8,171 bases of DNA from an uncultured Collinsella sp. (GTDB lineage Bacteria > Actinomycetota > Coriobacteriia > Coriobacteriales > Coriobacteriaceae): contig CABUCQ010000092.1 in the NCBI GenBank assembly GCA_902490095.1, positions 1 to 8,171 of the forward strand, given 5' to 3'. The translations under genes and the position numbers were made by a program. Each line of letters begins with the position of its first letter. Position 1 is the stretch's first letter. This document shows positions 1 through 5,807 of the stretch, piece after piece. A model generated the notes under the pieces. The model worked only from the letters and a program-made list of their open reading frames with translations. It ran no database searches and was not told the DNA's origin.

Positions 1-53
1 GTAAAGTAGTCAAAAAAGCCCCGTCCCAAATTAGCTACCCTTGCACCAAAAAT

Positions 54-117
54 GAGCGTGGATAATCTCCCGGTTTTGGCCTGCGTGGGGGCTCAAAGTG
101 GGAGATTATCCACGCTC
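54..117. repeat. Inverted repeat, 18-bp arms, BIME/REP-like
   Basis: The arm GAGCGTGGATAATCTCCC at 54-71 is matched by its perfect reverse complement at 100-117, with a 28-base spacer. The spacer adds a short TTT/AAA pairing (74-76 with 95-97). The core TCCACGCTCG recurs at 109-118 and at 138-147, so the motif appears three times in about 95 bases. There is no T-tract, so this is not a standard intrinsic terminator. The arrangement resembles REP/BIME-type intergenic elements; that it is dispersed in the genome is inferred, not shown. Confidence 0.7.
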
Positions 118-163
118 GTGATTTGAGTGTCCGAAAATCCACGCTCGTTTGGTCGGTGCATGT

Positions 164-176
164 CTACGCAGCGTAG
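164..176. promoter_or_regulatory. Palindrome CTACGC-A-GCGTAG, candidate operator
   Basis: This is a perfect 6+1+6 palindrome ending one base before a -35-like hexamer (178-183). The position suits an operator for the XRE-type regulator encoded just downstream, since regulators of this class often control their own gene. A palindrome of this size is expected about twice by chance in 8 kb, so position is the main argument. Confidence 0.3.
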
Positions 177-177
177 G

Positions 178-206
178 TTGTCGAGGGCAGTCTTCAAATG
201 GATACT
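178..206 (+). promoter_or_regulatory. Candidate sigma-70-type promoter of the HTH-desulfoferrodoxin gene
   Basis: TTGTCG (178-183) and GATACT (201-206) are separated by 17 bases, and each hexamer matches the consensus at 4 of 6 positions. Transcription would begin near 213, giving a leader of about 42 bases. The perfect 10-base palindrome GAACCGGTTC at 214-223 would lie at the start of the transcript and is a second candidate operator. Confidence 0.35.
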
Positions 207-254
207 GACTCTTGAACCGGTTCGCTCCATTCCTCCAATCTGATCGGACATTTC

Positions 255-875
255 ATGAACCAGACACCGCAAAGCAATGTCCCCCATACTTTTTTGGCGG
301 CACATGCCATCAAGCGGCTGCGCGAAGATCGCGGCCTCACCCAGCGCGCCCTGGCGGAAAGCCTTGGCGTGACCGATAAAGCCGTCAGCAAGTGGGAGTC
401 CGGCCGCGGCCTTCCCGACATTTCCCTCGTTGAGCCTTTGGCCCAGAGACTCGGCATAAGCGTGGCTGAGCTTTTGGCTGGTGACATTCGGGCCAACGCC
501 AACCGTGCAGGCAATATGCTCAAAGGCGTCTTTTACGTTTGCCCTATCTGCGGAAACGTTGTGCACGCGCTCGGAGAAGGCAGCTTTAGCTGTTGCGGCT
601 CCACGATGTTTCCCCAGGAGGCCGAAGAGCCGGACGCGGATCACGCCTTTTCCATCGAGCGCATCGAGGACGATTGGTACGTCACGCTCGACCATCCCAT
701 GACCAAGGATCATTACATTAGCTTTGTGGCATATGCGACTATGGATGGCATCTGCCTCAAGAAGCTCTATCCAGAGCAATCGGTGCAACCGCGTTTTCAT
801 ATCACCGGACGCGGCAGAATGTACCTCTACTGTAACCAGCACGGACTCTTTGTTTTGCCGACGCCTCGCAAGTAA
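255..875 (+). CDS. XRE-type HTH regulator fused to a desulfoferrodoxin (superoxide reductase-like) domain
   Basis: A 206-residue cytoplasmic protein, probably a DNA-binding sensor of superoxide, oxygen or iron. Residues about 15-75 form an XRE/HTH_3 domain (GLTQRALAESLGVT, then KAVSKWESGRGLPD). Residues about 93-118 match the desulforedoxin-like iron site: Cys96-x2-Cys99-Gly-Asn and Cys113-Cys114-Gly. Residues about 125-201 match the superoxide reductase site: His130, His147 (DHPMTKDHYI), His153, Cys193 and His196 (YCNQHG). All four Cys of centre I and the four-His/one-Cys set of centre II are therefore present. Aligned by eye, the Glu-Lys pair that precedes the first active-site His in superoxide reductases is Ala128-Asp129, which favours sensing over catalysis. 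HTH-desulfoferrodoxin fusions are, to my recollection, a known subclass of superoxide reductase-like proteins. The ATG at 255 has only a weak GGA ribosome-binding site at 246-248. The gene has its own putative promoter and converges on the next gene. The fold call is firm; the signal and targets are unknown. Confidence 0.88.
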   Translation: MNQTPQSNVPHTFLAAHAIKRLREDRGLTQRALAESLGVTDKAVSKWESGRGLPDISLVEPLAQRLGISVAELLAGDIRANANRAGNMLKGVFYVCPICGNVVHALGEGSFSCCGSTMFPQEAEEPDADHAFSIERIEDDWYVTLDHPMTKDHYISFVAYATMDGICLKKLYPEQSVQPRFHITGRGRMYLYCNQHGLFVLPTPRK

Positions 876-910
876 AAGCCCGCTGTCCGCCCGATGCCCC
901 TGCGCCAACG

Positions 911-977
911 AGTTGCGGTGGAATAGTTCCTGAAAGTGCTGGTTTAGAGCCTAAACAGGAGCTATTTCACCGCAACT
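911..977. repeat. Long imperfect palindrome between convergent genes
   Basis: The arm at 911-932 (AGTTGCGGTGGAATAGTTCC...) pairs with 956-977 over 22 bases; the two departures from Watson-Crick pairing are both G-T pairs. A small hairpin, GTTTAG (942-947) with CTAAAC (951-956) around AGC, sits inside. Neither side has a clear T-tract. It lies between the 3' ends of the genes ending at 875 and 1014, so it may end or protect both transcripts. It could equally be a dispersed REP/MITE-like element; copy number in the genome would decide. Confidence 0.65.
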
Positions 978-1013
978 TAGGAGGGCGATTGGAGGCGCGG
1001 TGGGGCCGGATTG

Positions 1014-1868
1014 TTATTTGAGGCCGGGGAGGCGGGTGTAGGGGAATGAGCGCTCTAGGAACTCGGCGCAGCGGGCGTAGTCTTTGGCGAAGTAGCTGCT
1101 GTAGAGCGAATCGAGCACGTATTGCACGGCGATGTGGCTGGCGAACTGCGTGATGCGGTGCGTCATGCTCTCGTGGTCGCTCACCGTGAGGTAGGCGGCA
1201 AAGCCGGGGTGCAGGCGCGCACAATAAGGTGTGCCGATGACAATGACGGGAACATGTCGGCTGCTGAGGATCGGCAAGATTTCCTTGAGGTTGGGCGCAA
1301 GGCCGCTGTAGGAGATTACGATCGCCACATTGCCGGAATCCGAGGCGAGCGCCGTGCGCACCTGGGCCTCGGTGCTGCTGTAGCATGTGGCGCTCTTGCC
1401 GGACGAAAGCAAGCGGTCGCGGAACATCCCCGCTGGATAGAGGTTGTGCGAGCCGGTGTAGATGTCGACCTGCCGTGCCTTCGCGATCAGTTTGGCGGCG
1501 TGGTCGAGCTGTGCGGGGTCGAGCAGCTCCTGCGTCTCGGCCAGCGTGGTCTGGTAGAGCCCTTCCATGCGCTCCATAACCTGCGCAGGCGTGGACGTGG
1601 CATCGAAGGGAAAGTTGATATCTACGTCGCGGCGGTTGCCTGCTTCGGTCGCCAGACGGATGAGCTCGACCTTGAGATCCTTAAAGCCCTCGAGGCCGAG
1701 CTTTTTGCAAAAACGGTGCACGCTTGCGACCGAAACATTGGCGCGGGCGGCAAACTCCTTAATGGAGAGTCCGCGGATGTCTTCGCCCATGGCGAGGGCC
1801 GAGATGCCGAGCTGCTGCTCGGTAGGGGTTAGGCCCTGTGCCTCGGTAATCTTGCGTTTGATATCCAT
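1014..1868 (-). CDS. MurR/RpiR family transcriptional regulator (HTH_6 + SIS domain)
   Basis: A 284-residue regulator of the MurR/RpiR family, whose members bind DNA through an N-terminal HTH_6 domain and sense phosphosugars through a C-terminal SIS domain. Residues 1-75 contain the HTH (LSIKEFAARANVSVASVHRF, then CKKLGLEGFKDLKVEL). Residues about 122-258 form the SIS fold, with IYTGSHN (136-142), the strand-loop VAIVISYSGLAPNL (181-194) and VPVIVIG (206-212). Length is normal for the family. I chose the ATG at 1868 because GGGAG lies five bases upstream; the in-frame TTG at 1898 falls inside a repeat and is unlikely. The gene lies 42 bases downstream of the large glycosidase on the same strand, so the two are probably co-transcribed and the regulator likely responds to a sugar phosphate from that pathway. 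The exact ligand is not visible. Confidence 0.93.
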   Translation of the reverse strand: MDIKRKITEAQGLTPTEQQLGISALAMGEDIRGLSIKEFAARANVSVASVHRFCKKLGLEGFKDLKVELIRLATEAGNRRDVDINFPFDATSTPAQVMERMEGLYQTTLAETQELLDPAQLDHAAKLIAKARQVDIYTGSHNLYPAGMFRDRLLSSGKSATCYSSTEAQVRTALASDSGNVAIVISYSGLAPNLKEILPILSSRHVPVIVIGTPYCARLHPGFAAYLTVSDHESMTHRITQFASHIAVQYVLDSLYSSYFAKDYARCAEFLERSFPYTRLPGLK

Positions 1869-1887
1869 TCGAACTCCCGCACTCGCC

Positions 1888-1926
1888 AAACCTGCCAAAA
1901 AGGGACGGGTTTATTTTGGCAGGTTT
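1888..1926 (-). repeat. 39-base AT-rich repeat, copy 1 (stem-loop at glycosidase 3' end)
   Basis: On the plus strand, 1888-1900 and 1914-1926 are perfect 13-base inverted arms (AAACCTGCCAAAA / TTTTGGCAGGTTT) around a 13-base loop. Read on the minus strand, the element is 35/39 identical to 5635-5673 on the plus strand. It overlaps the end of the glycosidase gene: the last residues (NLPK) and the TAA stop come from one arm. It may act as a transcript 3'-end hairpin, although no run of U follows the stem; a T5 run lies in the loop-proximal part. The CTGTCCC/CCGTCCC-plus-T5 core resembles REP-like elements that I recall from several phyla. Confidence 0.75.
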
Positions 1927-4511
1927 TGCCCGAGAAGGGTAACGGGGCCGAGGACACCGCTGGGCGCGACGGGCTCGGTGAGGGCGAAGATGTCGGGAAT
2001 CGCATGGTCGAGTGTGTTGATGACATCGATGGTGAGCTCGTGCGTGCCGGCGGCAAGCGCGCCTGTCGCAAAGCGATAGGGCGGGCAGATGCGCGTGCCG
2101 AGCGTTTGTCCGTCGAGCGTGAGTGTTGCGACTTCGTAGACATCCCCCAGGTCAATGGCGGTGTGGGCGAGGTCGTCGGTCAGCTCGAACGACGTGCGAT
2201 AGTGGAACGTGCCGCAGATGCCGGCGAACTGCTCGGCCGTGAGGTCACACAGCTGCTCGAGCTTTTGCGGCTCGCCAAAGGTTCCATCGCTGCCGGCAGG
2301 GGAGAGGGCAACGGTCCACGGTCCGTCGATGCTAAGGCAAACCGCATCATCCGCATTCGTGTTCGCCCCGTCATCGAGTCCGACCTCGTCGCCCGTTCCC
2401 AGAACAACAACGCAGCTCTCGAAGGGCGCCAGCTCCAACGCGCCATCAAACGCAACGGGTTCGGTGCCGTTCAGCAGGTCGAGGCGCGTGCCGCAAAGGC
2501 GCTCGCCTCGAGCAAGTGCAACCGTACAGCAAATACTTTCACGCGGATGCTCGTTGACTAGCATCACATAGGTCTCGCCCGCACGCTTGTAGCGAAGTGC
2601 GCGCAGCCAGGGCTGTGGCCTATCGGTCACAACGGTCTGCAGCCCCGCGTCTGCCAGCGCGTTCGCCACATCGGCAAGTGGCGTTGTCGTAAGCCCGTCC
2701 AGATCGGCTGCGCCATCCGCGTCATAAAGAGCGCCGGGCACTTCGTCAGCAGCGAGCACCGTGACACCCGCGGCCATCATGCGCCTCACCTCTTCCGCTG
2801 TAGCCGCGCCAATAAACGAGGCGCCTGGCATGACAAACGCCTGGTAGCGACAGCCGTTAACAGCCAGCATTCCATCGGCAATCGAAACCTCGTAACGCCC
2901 CTCATCCTCAAAAGCCTCGGCAGGCACAAAGTCAAAATCGATCTGCGCGCGCGTGAGCTCGGCCGCCACGCGCTCGACGGGCATGGCGTTGCCGGCCCAT
3001 TCGGCGTCGGCATGGTACAGAATGGCGACGGGGCGAGCGGCAGCGCCTTCCGAAAGGAGCGTCGCCGTGCGATTCATATAGCGCATGAGCTGGCCAAAGT
3101 GCGGCCATTGCGGGTTGTTGCCGTGCGCGTAAAAGTGCGGCGGGCAGTCCCAATCGGGGAAGGGCGCCATGCTAAACGCGTGCGGCGTAAACCAGTTAAT
3201 ACCGCGGACGAGCATATGGTCGGCAATCCATTTCATCTCGCGCAGGCCCTCGTGCCAGCCAAAGGCGCCAAAGACCTCGGCCATGCAGCGCCCCTGCTTT
3301 TTGGGATCGAGGCGCGCGGCCGAAGAGCCCAGCTTGGCAAGCGCGTACGTAAAGAACTCCATGTTCCATGCGCCGTGGAAATAGCTGTAGCGCCCGCGGT
3401 CAATTCCGGGGGCAAGCTGGTTGATGACCACGTCGACACCGGCCATGTCCTGTCCTGCGACCGCGCGGAAGTAGTGCCCAGCGCCCTGACCCAGGCGCGT
3501 GTGACAACTCTTGTCCTCGATCACGTGGCCAATGTGCATGACGCCGTGCGCGCGGCACCAACCGCCAATCTGCTCGTCAAAGCAGCTGCGGTAGAGCTGC
3601 GTAGCAAGGTCCATATAGGCGTGGCGAACCTGGGCGCCGTTTGCCTCGCGCGTCCAAAGGCCGTGCAACTTAGCAAGCCAATTCTCGCCAAGCGCATCGC
3701 GCAGGCGGTGGGCAAGCTCGTTCGACCACGGCAGCGCTAGGTCGCCTCGCCCGATAAAACTGCTGGTAGAAGCATCGTCGAGCGTGGTGCCCTTCTCGTT
3801 CATAAAGCCGGGCTCATCGGTGAAAAAGCCCAAGATCGTTTTGCCAAACTCGTCGCTCAGATGCTCAAACGTGGGCTCGTAGACGGCGTCGATGAGCGCG
3901 TGGCACGAGGCGGCGTCGACCATGTTGATGTACTCATCGCGAAAGCCGGTCTTTTGGCTGGTGGCGTACAGCACGATCGTAGTGACGCCGGTGGGGGCGT
4001 CAAAACGCAAGCGGGCGGGCGTTCCATCGTCTCCTTGCTCAACAGCGAGCGCAAGGTCGAGCGGCGCACCAGCGGCATCAAAAGCTGCCACGCCCACAAA
4101 GCGCTCGGTGGGGTCCATGAGATTACCGAGCTTGATAGTCGTGGACGGTTGGGGACCAACAACCGTAATCGTGCGATGCTTGAGCACGGTTTTCTTGAGC
4201 GCGGGGTCGACGCCATCGCCCGCAAGCGCGCCGTTGGCATAGCCTGTGGGGAAGTGGGCGTCGTCGAGCAGCCAGATCTTTAACCCCAGGCGCTTGCACT
4301 CGCCGATGATAAAGCGCAGGTCAGACCACCAGCCGTCGCGACAGAAATCGGGATGCGTGCGCGATTCCAGGCAAACCTCGTGGATGTCCGCCCCGGCGAT
4401 CTGCTCCAGATACTCGGTAATCGTCTCGCGCGCCTCGCCCTTGAGCCACAAGAACGGAAGCACGTGGTTGTCGTAGGTGCCGCCAAGCACCTGCTCAAAA
4501 TACGCCGCCAT
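1911..4511 (-). CDS. Large cytoplasmic glycoside hydrolase, GH106 (alpha-L-rhamnosidase)-like
   Basis: An 866-residue putative glycosidase without a signal peptide or membrane segment. Residues about 15-95 start a TIM barrel (HPDFCRDGWWSDL; KIWLLDDAHFPTGYANG, 78-94). Likely active-site segments follow: GFFTDEPGF (228-236, Glu233), HIGHVIEDKS (326-335, Glu332), MAEVFGAFGWHEG (410-422, Glu412) and RGINWFTPHAFS (436-447). Residues about 493-600 look like the glutamine-amidotransferase-like domain found in GH42 and related enzymes. Residues about 765-835 form a galactose-binding-like beta-sandwich (FHYRTSFEL; IDLGDVYEVATLTLDGQTLG). This order recalls GH106, but similarity is by eye and distant; another unassigned TIM-barrel family is possible. 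The ATG at 4511 has a strong ribosome-binding site, GGAGGAG on the minus strand (4517-4523). The gene is divergent from the AraC-type regulator, which probably controls it, and is followed by the RpiR-type gene. Its final residues and stop lie in a repeat. Enzyme class is likely; substrate unknown. Confidence 0.75.
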   Translation of the reverse strand: MAAYFEQVLGGTYDNHVLPFLWLKGEARETITEYLEQIAGADIHEVCLESRTHPDFCRDGWWSDLRFIIGECKRLGLKIWLLDDAHFPTGYANGALAGDGVDPALKKTVLKHRTITVVGPQPSTTIKLGNLMDPTERFVGVAAFDAAGAPLDLALAVEQGDDGTPARLRFDAPTGVTTIVLYATSQKTGFRDEYINMVDAASCHALIDAVYEPTFEHLSDEFGKTILGFFTDEPGFMNEKGTTLDDASTSSFIGRGDLALPWSNELAHRLRDALGENWLAKLHGLWTREANGAQVRHAYMDLATQLYRSCFDEQIGGWCRAHGVMHIGHVIEDKSCHTRLGQGAGHYFRAVAGQDMAGVDVVINQLAPGIDRGRYSYFHGAWNMEFFTYALAKLGSSAARLDPKKQGRCMAEVFGAFGWHEGLREMKWIADHMLVRGINWFTPHAFSMAPFPDWDCPPHFYAHGNNPQWPHFGQLMRYMNRTATLLSEGAAARPVAILYHADAEWAGNAMPVERVAAELTRAQIDFDFVPAEAFEDEGRYEVSIADGMLAVNGCRYQAFVMPGASFIGAATAEEVRRMMAAGVTVLAADEVPGALYDADGAADLDGLTTTPLADVANALADAGLQTVVTDRPQPWLRALRYKRAGETYVMLVNEHPRESICCTVALARGERLCGTRLDLLNGTEPVAFDGALELAPFESCVVVLGTGDEVGLDDGANTNADDAVCLSIDGPWTVALSPAGSDGTFGEPQKLEQLCDLTAEQFAGICGTFHYRTSFELTDDLAHTAIDLGDVYEVATLTLDGQTLGTRICPPYRFATGALAAGTHELTIDVINTLDHAIPDIFALTEPVAPSGVLGPVTLLGQNLPK

Positions 4512-4575
4512 ATACGCTCCTCCAAAACCGGCCTTTCAAATCCATTGAAGTCAGAGTACGCCGAGCGCGCCGCCC

Positions 4576-4584
4576 TGCTAATAT
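4576..4584 (+). promoter_or_regulatory. Candidate extended -10 promoter of the AraC-type gene
   Basis: TG-C-TAATAT is a good extended -10 element, with TAATAT at 4579-4584. No good -35 hexamer lies at the right distance, as is common for extended -10 promoters. Transcription would start near 4591, giving a leader of about 37 bases. The whole divergent intergenic region is only 116 bases (4512-4627), so operators for both genes would have to overlap here. I found no convincing minus-strand promoter for the glycosidase. Confidence 0.4.
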
Positions 4585-4627
4585 CAAAACCACGGCAGAA
4601 TATGACCGAATCAACGATGGGAGCACT

Positions 4628-5635
4628 ATGGAGCTCGCGCGCTTGGATAACCTGCTACTCGAGCTGACCGACAGTGAACGCGCCTATCGCGCGGGCGCCC
4701 ATTACGACTGGAGCGATGCACTCGGTCAAGGTAATCAGGCAGATATTGATGGCCGATTCATTCGTAAAATTGGCAACCCAACGCTCGCTCTGCACCAAGA
4801 AGGCATGCCCGAGGGGCTATCGATTGTTCGCAACTCGCGCTTCAATCCTGTGCCGGAACACGTGCACGATTATGTCGAAATCAGCTATGTCTATCGAGGA
4901 CGAGCGCCGCAGATCGTCAACGGCGCGCCGCTCATGCTCGCTCAAAACGAGGTCCTCCTGCTCGATGCCGCCTGCCCGCATGCTGTTGGCGAGCTCGGTG
5001 AGCACGACATAATGCTGAGCGTCATCATCTCGCGGCCAATGCTGCGCCGTAGCCTGGAGCAAAGCCTTTCGCCCACAAGCGCGGTCTCGCGGTTCCTGCT
5101 CAACGCCCTCACGGACGAAACCGACCACCGCGGACACGTGCATTTCCATACGGGCGGCAGCCGTCGCGTGCGCCGCTACATGCAGGAGATGCTGTGCGAG
5201 CGTCTGGACCCCACGCCAGCGAGCCCCCAGATTGTCTCGAGGCTGTTTGAGCTGCTGTTGGTCGAGCTCATGCAAAGCTACGAGGCCGGTCTTCTGCGAT
5301 CGGACGCGCCCGCGCTGCCATCGGCGCAGGTCGCGGCTGCTATGGGCTATATCGAGCGTCACGCCTGCGATTGCGCGCTCGACGACCTCGCCCGCCATCT
5401 GCACCTGAGCCCCAACTACGCAAGCGCCCTACTCAAGCGTCAGACAGGCCGCACATTCATGCAGCTCGTGCAGGAGGGCCGCCTGGCGCGCGCAGCGGCA
5501 CTGCTCGACGCCGGTGCCACGGCAGAGGCGGCTGCGCGCGAGGCGGGCTATGCCAACATGAGCTTCTTCTACAAAAAGTTTGCCGAGCGCTATGGCTGCA
5601 CGCCGGCTGCCTATCGTCAGCGTTTTCCCAGATAA
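4628..5635 (+). CDS. AraC-family transcriptional regulator (cupin + HTH_18)
   Basis: A 335-residue regulator. Residues about 70-135 form the cupin-like sugar-binding domain of AraC-type proteins (PVPEHVHDYVEISYVYRG, then the QNEVLLLDAACPHAV strand pair, with His78 and His80 near the pocket). Residues about 236-333 form the paired HTH of AraC/XylS proteins: first helix pair CALDDLARHLHLSPNYASAL, then the RTFMQLVQEGRLARAA linker, and the second HTH ending GYANMSFFYKKFAERYGCTPAAYR, close to the family signature. The ATG at 4628 follows GGGAG at 4619-4623. The gene is divergent from the large glycosidase and 172 bases upstream of the GH1 gene on the same strand, so it probably activates one or both in response to a glycoside or released sugar. 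Length and both domains look intact. The effector is not identifiable. Confidence 0.94.
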   Translation: MELARLDNLLLELTDSERAYRAGAHYDWSDALGQGNQADIDGRFIRKIGNPTLALHQEGMPEGLSIVRNSRFNPVPEHVHDYVEISYVYRGRAPQIVNGAPLMLAQNEVLLLDAACPHAVGELGEHDIMLSVIISRPMLRRSLEQSLSPTSAVSRFLLNALTDETDHRGHVHFHTGGSRRVRRYMQEMLCERLDPTPASPQIVSRLFELLLVELMQSYEAGLLRSDAPALPSAQVAAAMGYIERHACDCALDDLARHLHLSPNYASALLKRQTGRTFMQLVQEGRLARAAALLDAGATAEAAAREAGYANMSFFYKKFAERYGCTPAAYRQRFPR

Positions 5636-5673
5636 AACCGACCAAAATAAACCTGTCCCTTTTTGGCAGGTGT
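5635..5673 (+). repeat. 39-base AT-rich repeat, copy 2 (behind the AraC-type gene)
   Basis: This is 35/39 identical to the reverse complement of 1888-1926 and begins at the last base of the araC-type stop codon. Two of the four differences fall in the left arm, so only CCAAAA (5642-5647) pairs with TTTTGG (5661-5666); ACCTG (5651-5655) can alternatively pair with CAGGT (5667-5671). Relative to the gene before it, the orientation is the same as in copy 1, which suits a 3'-end element. The weaker stem suggests that read-through into the GH1 gene is possible. Confidence 0.7.
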
Positions 5674-5807
5674 CAGGAAGTGTCAGGGGCGGGCAGACGG
5701 CGGGGTGCCGCTGCGAAAAGAAGTATCGGGTTTGGCGCCCCCGCCTCCGCATGTCTCCCGCGTGGGCGATACTCGGCTTATCGACCCACGATGCAAAGGA
5801 GATGCTC
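5674..5807 (+). promoter_or_regulatory. Leader of the GH1 gene with short direct repeats
   Basis: Behind the 39-base repeat, TGTCAGG occurs twice with a 10-base period (5671-5677 and 5681-5687), preceded by a related GGCAGG (5665-5670). AGTATCG (5722-5728) and CGATACT (5767-5773) are 7-base inverted arms 38 bases apart. I see no good -35/-10 pair, so the GH1 gene is either read through from the araC-type gene or served by an activator-dependent promoter. Helically spaced direct repeats would suit AraC-type binding, but this is speculative. Confidence 0.25.

Larger units (their letters stand above)
1..254. other. Gene-free leader with repeats and regulatory palindromes
   Basis: I see no convincing gene here. 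The stretch holds an AT-rich edge (1-50), an 18-base inverted repeat (54-71 and 100-117), a further copy of its core (138-147), and then a probable promoter with two short palindromes (164-223) in front of the gene at 255. An open frame on the minus strand covers the region and runs antisense through the regulator gene, but it shows no recognisable domain and looks like a by-product of high GC content. Confidence 0.6.

Noticed and set aside
59..115. TTATCCACG on both strands, close to the DnaA box TTATCCACA
   Set aside because: There are only two near-matches, both within the arms of one inverted repeat, with no AT-rich unwinding element and no dnaA or dnaN nearby. An origin is not supported.
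93..908. A 271-codon open frame on the minus strand, longer than the gene it opposes
   Set aside because: It has no recognisable domain and lies antisense to a gene with clear HTH and iron-site motifs. Long antisense frames are common in GC-rich genes.
1122..1832. A 236-codon plus-strand frame across the rpiR-type gene
   Set aside because: It is antisense to a gene with intact HTH and SIS motifs and shows no domain of its own.
1868..1898. TTG at 1898 as an upstream start for the rpiR-type gene
   Set aside because: It lies in the arm of the 39-base repeat, has no ribosome-binding site and adds residues not expected in the family; the ATG at 1868 has GGGAG in front.
4540..4590. A minus-strand promoter for the large glycosidase (TTAGCA, 17 bases, TACTCT)
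   Set aside because: The -10 matches the consensus at only 3 of 6 positions. An activator-dependent promoter is likely but cannot be placed from the sequence.
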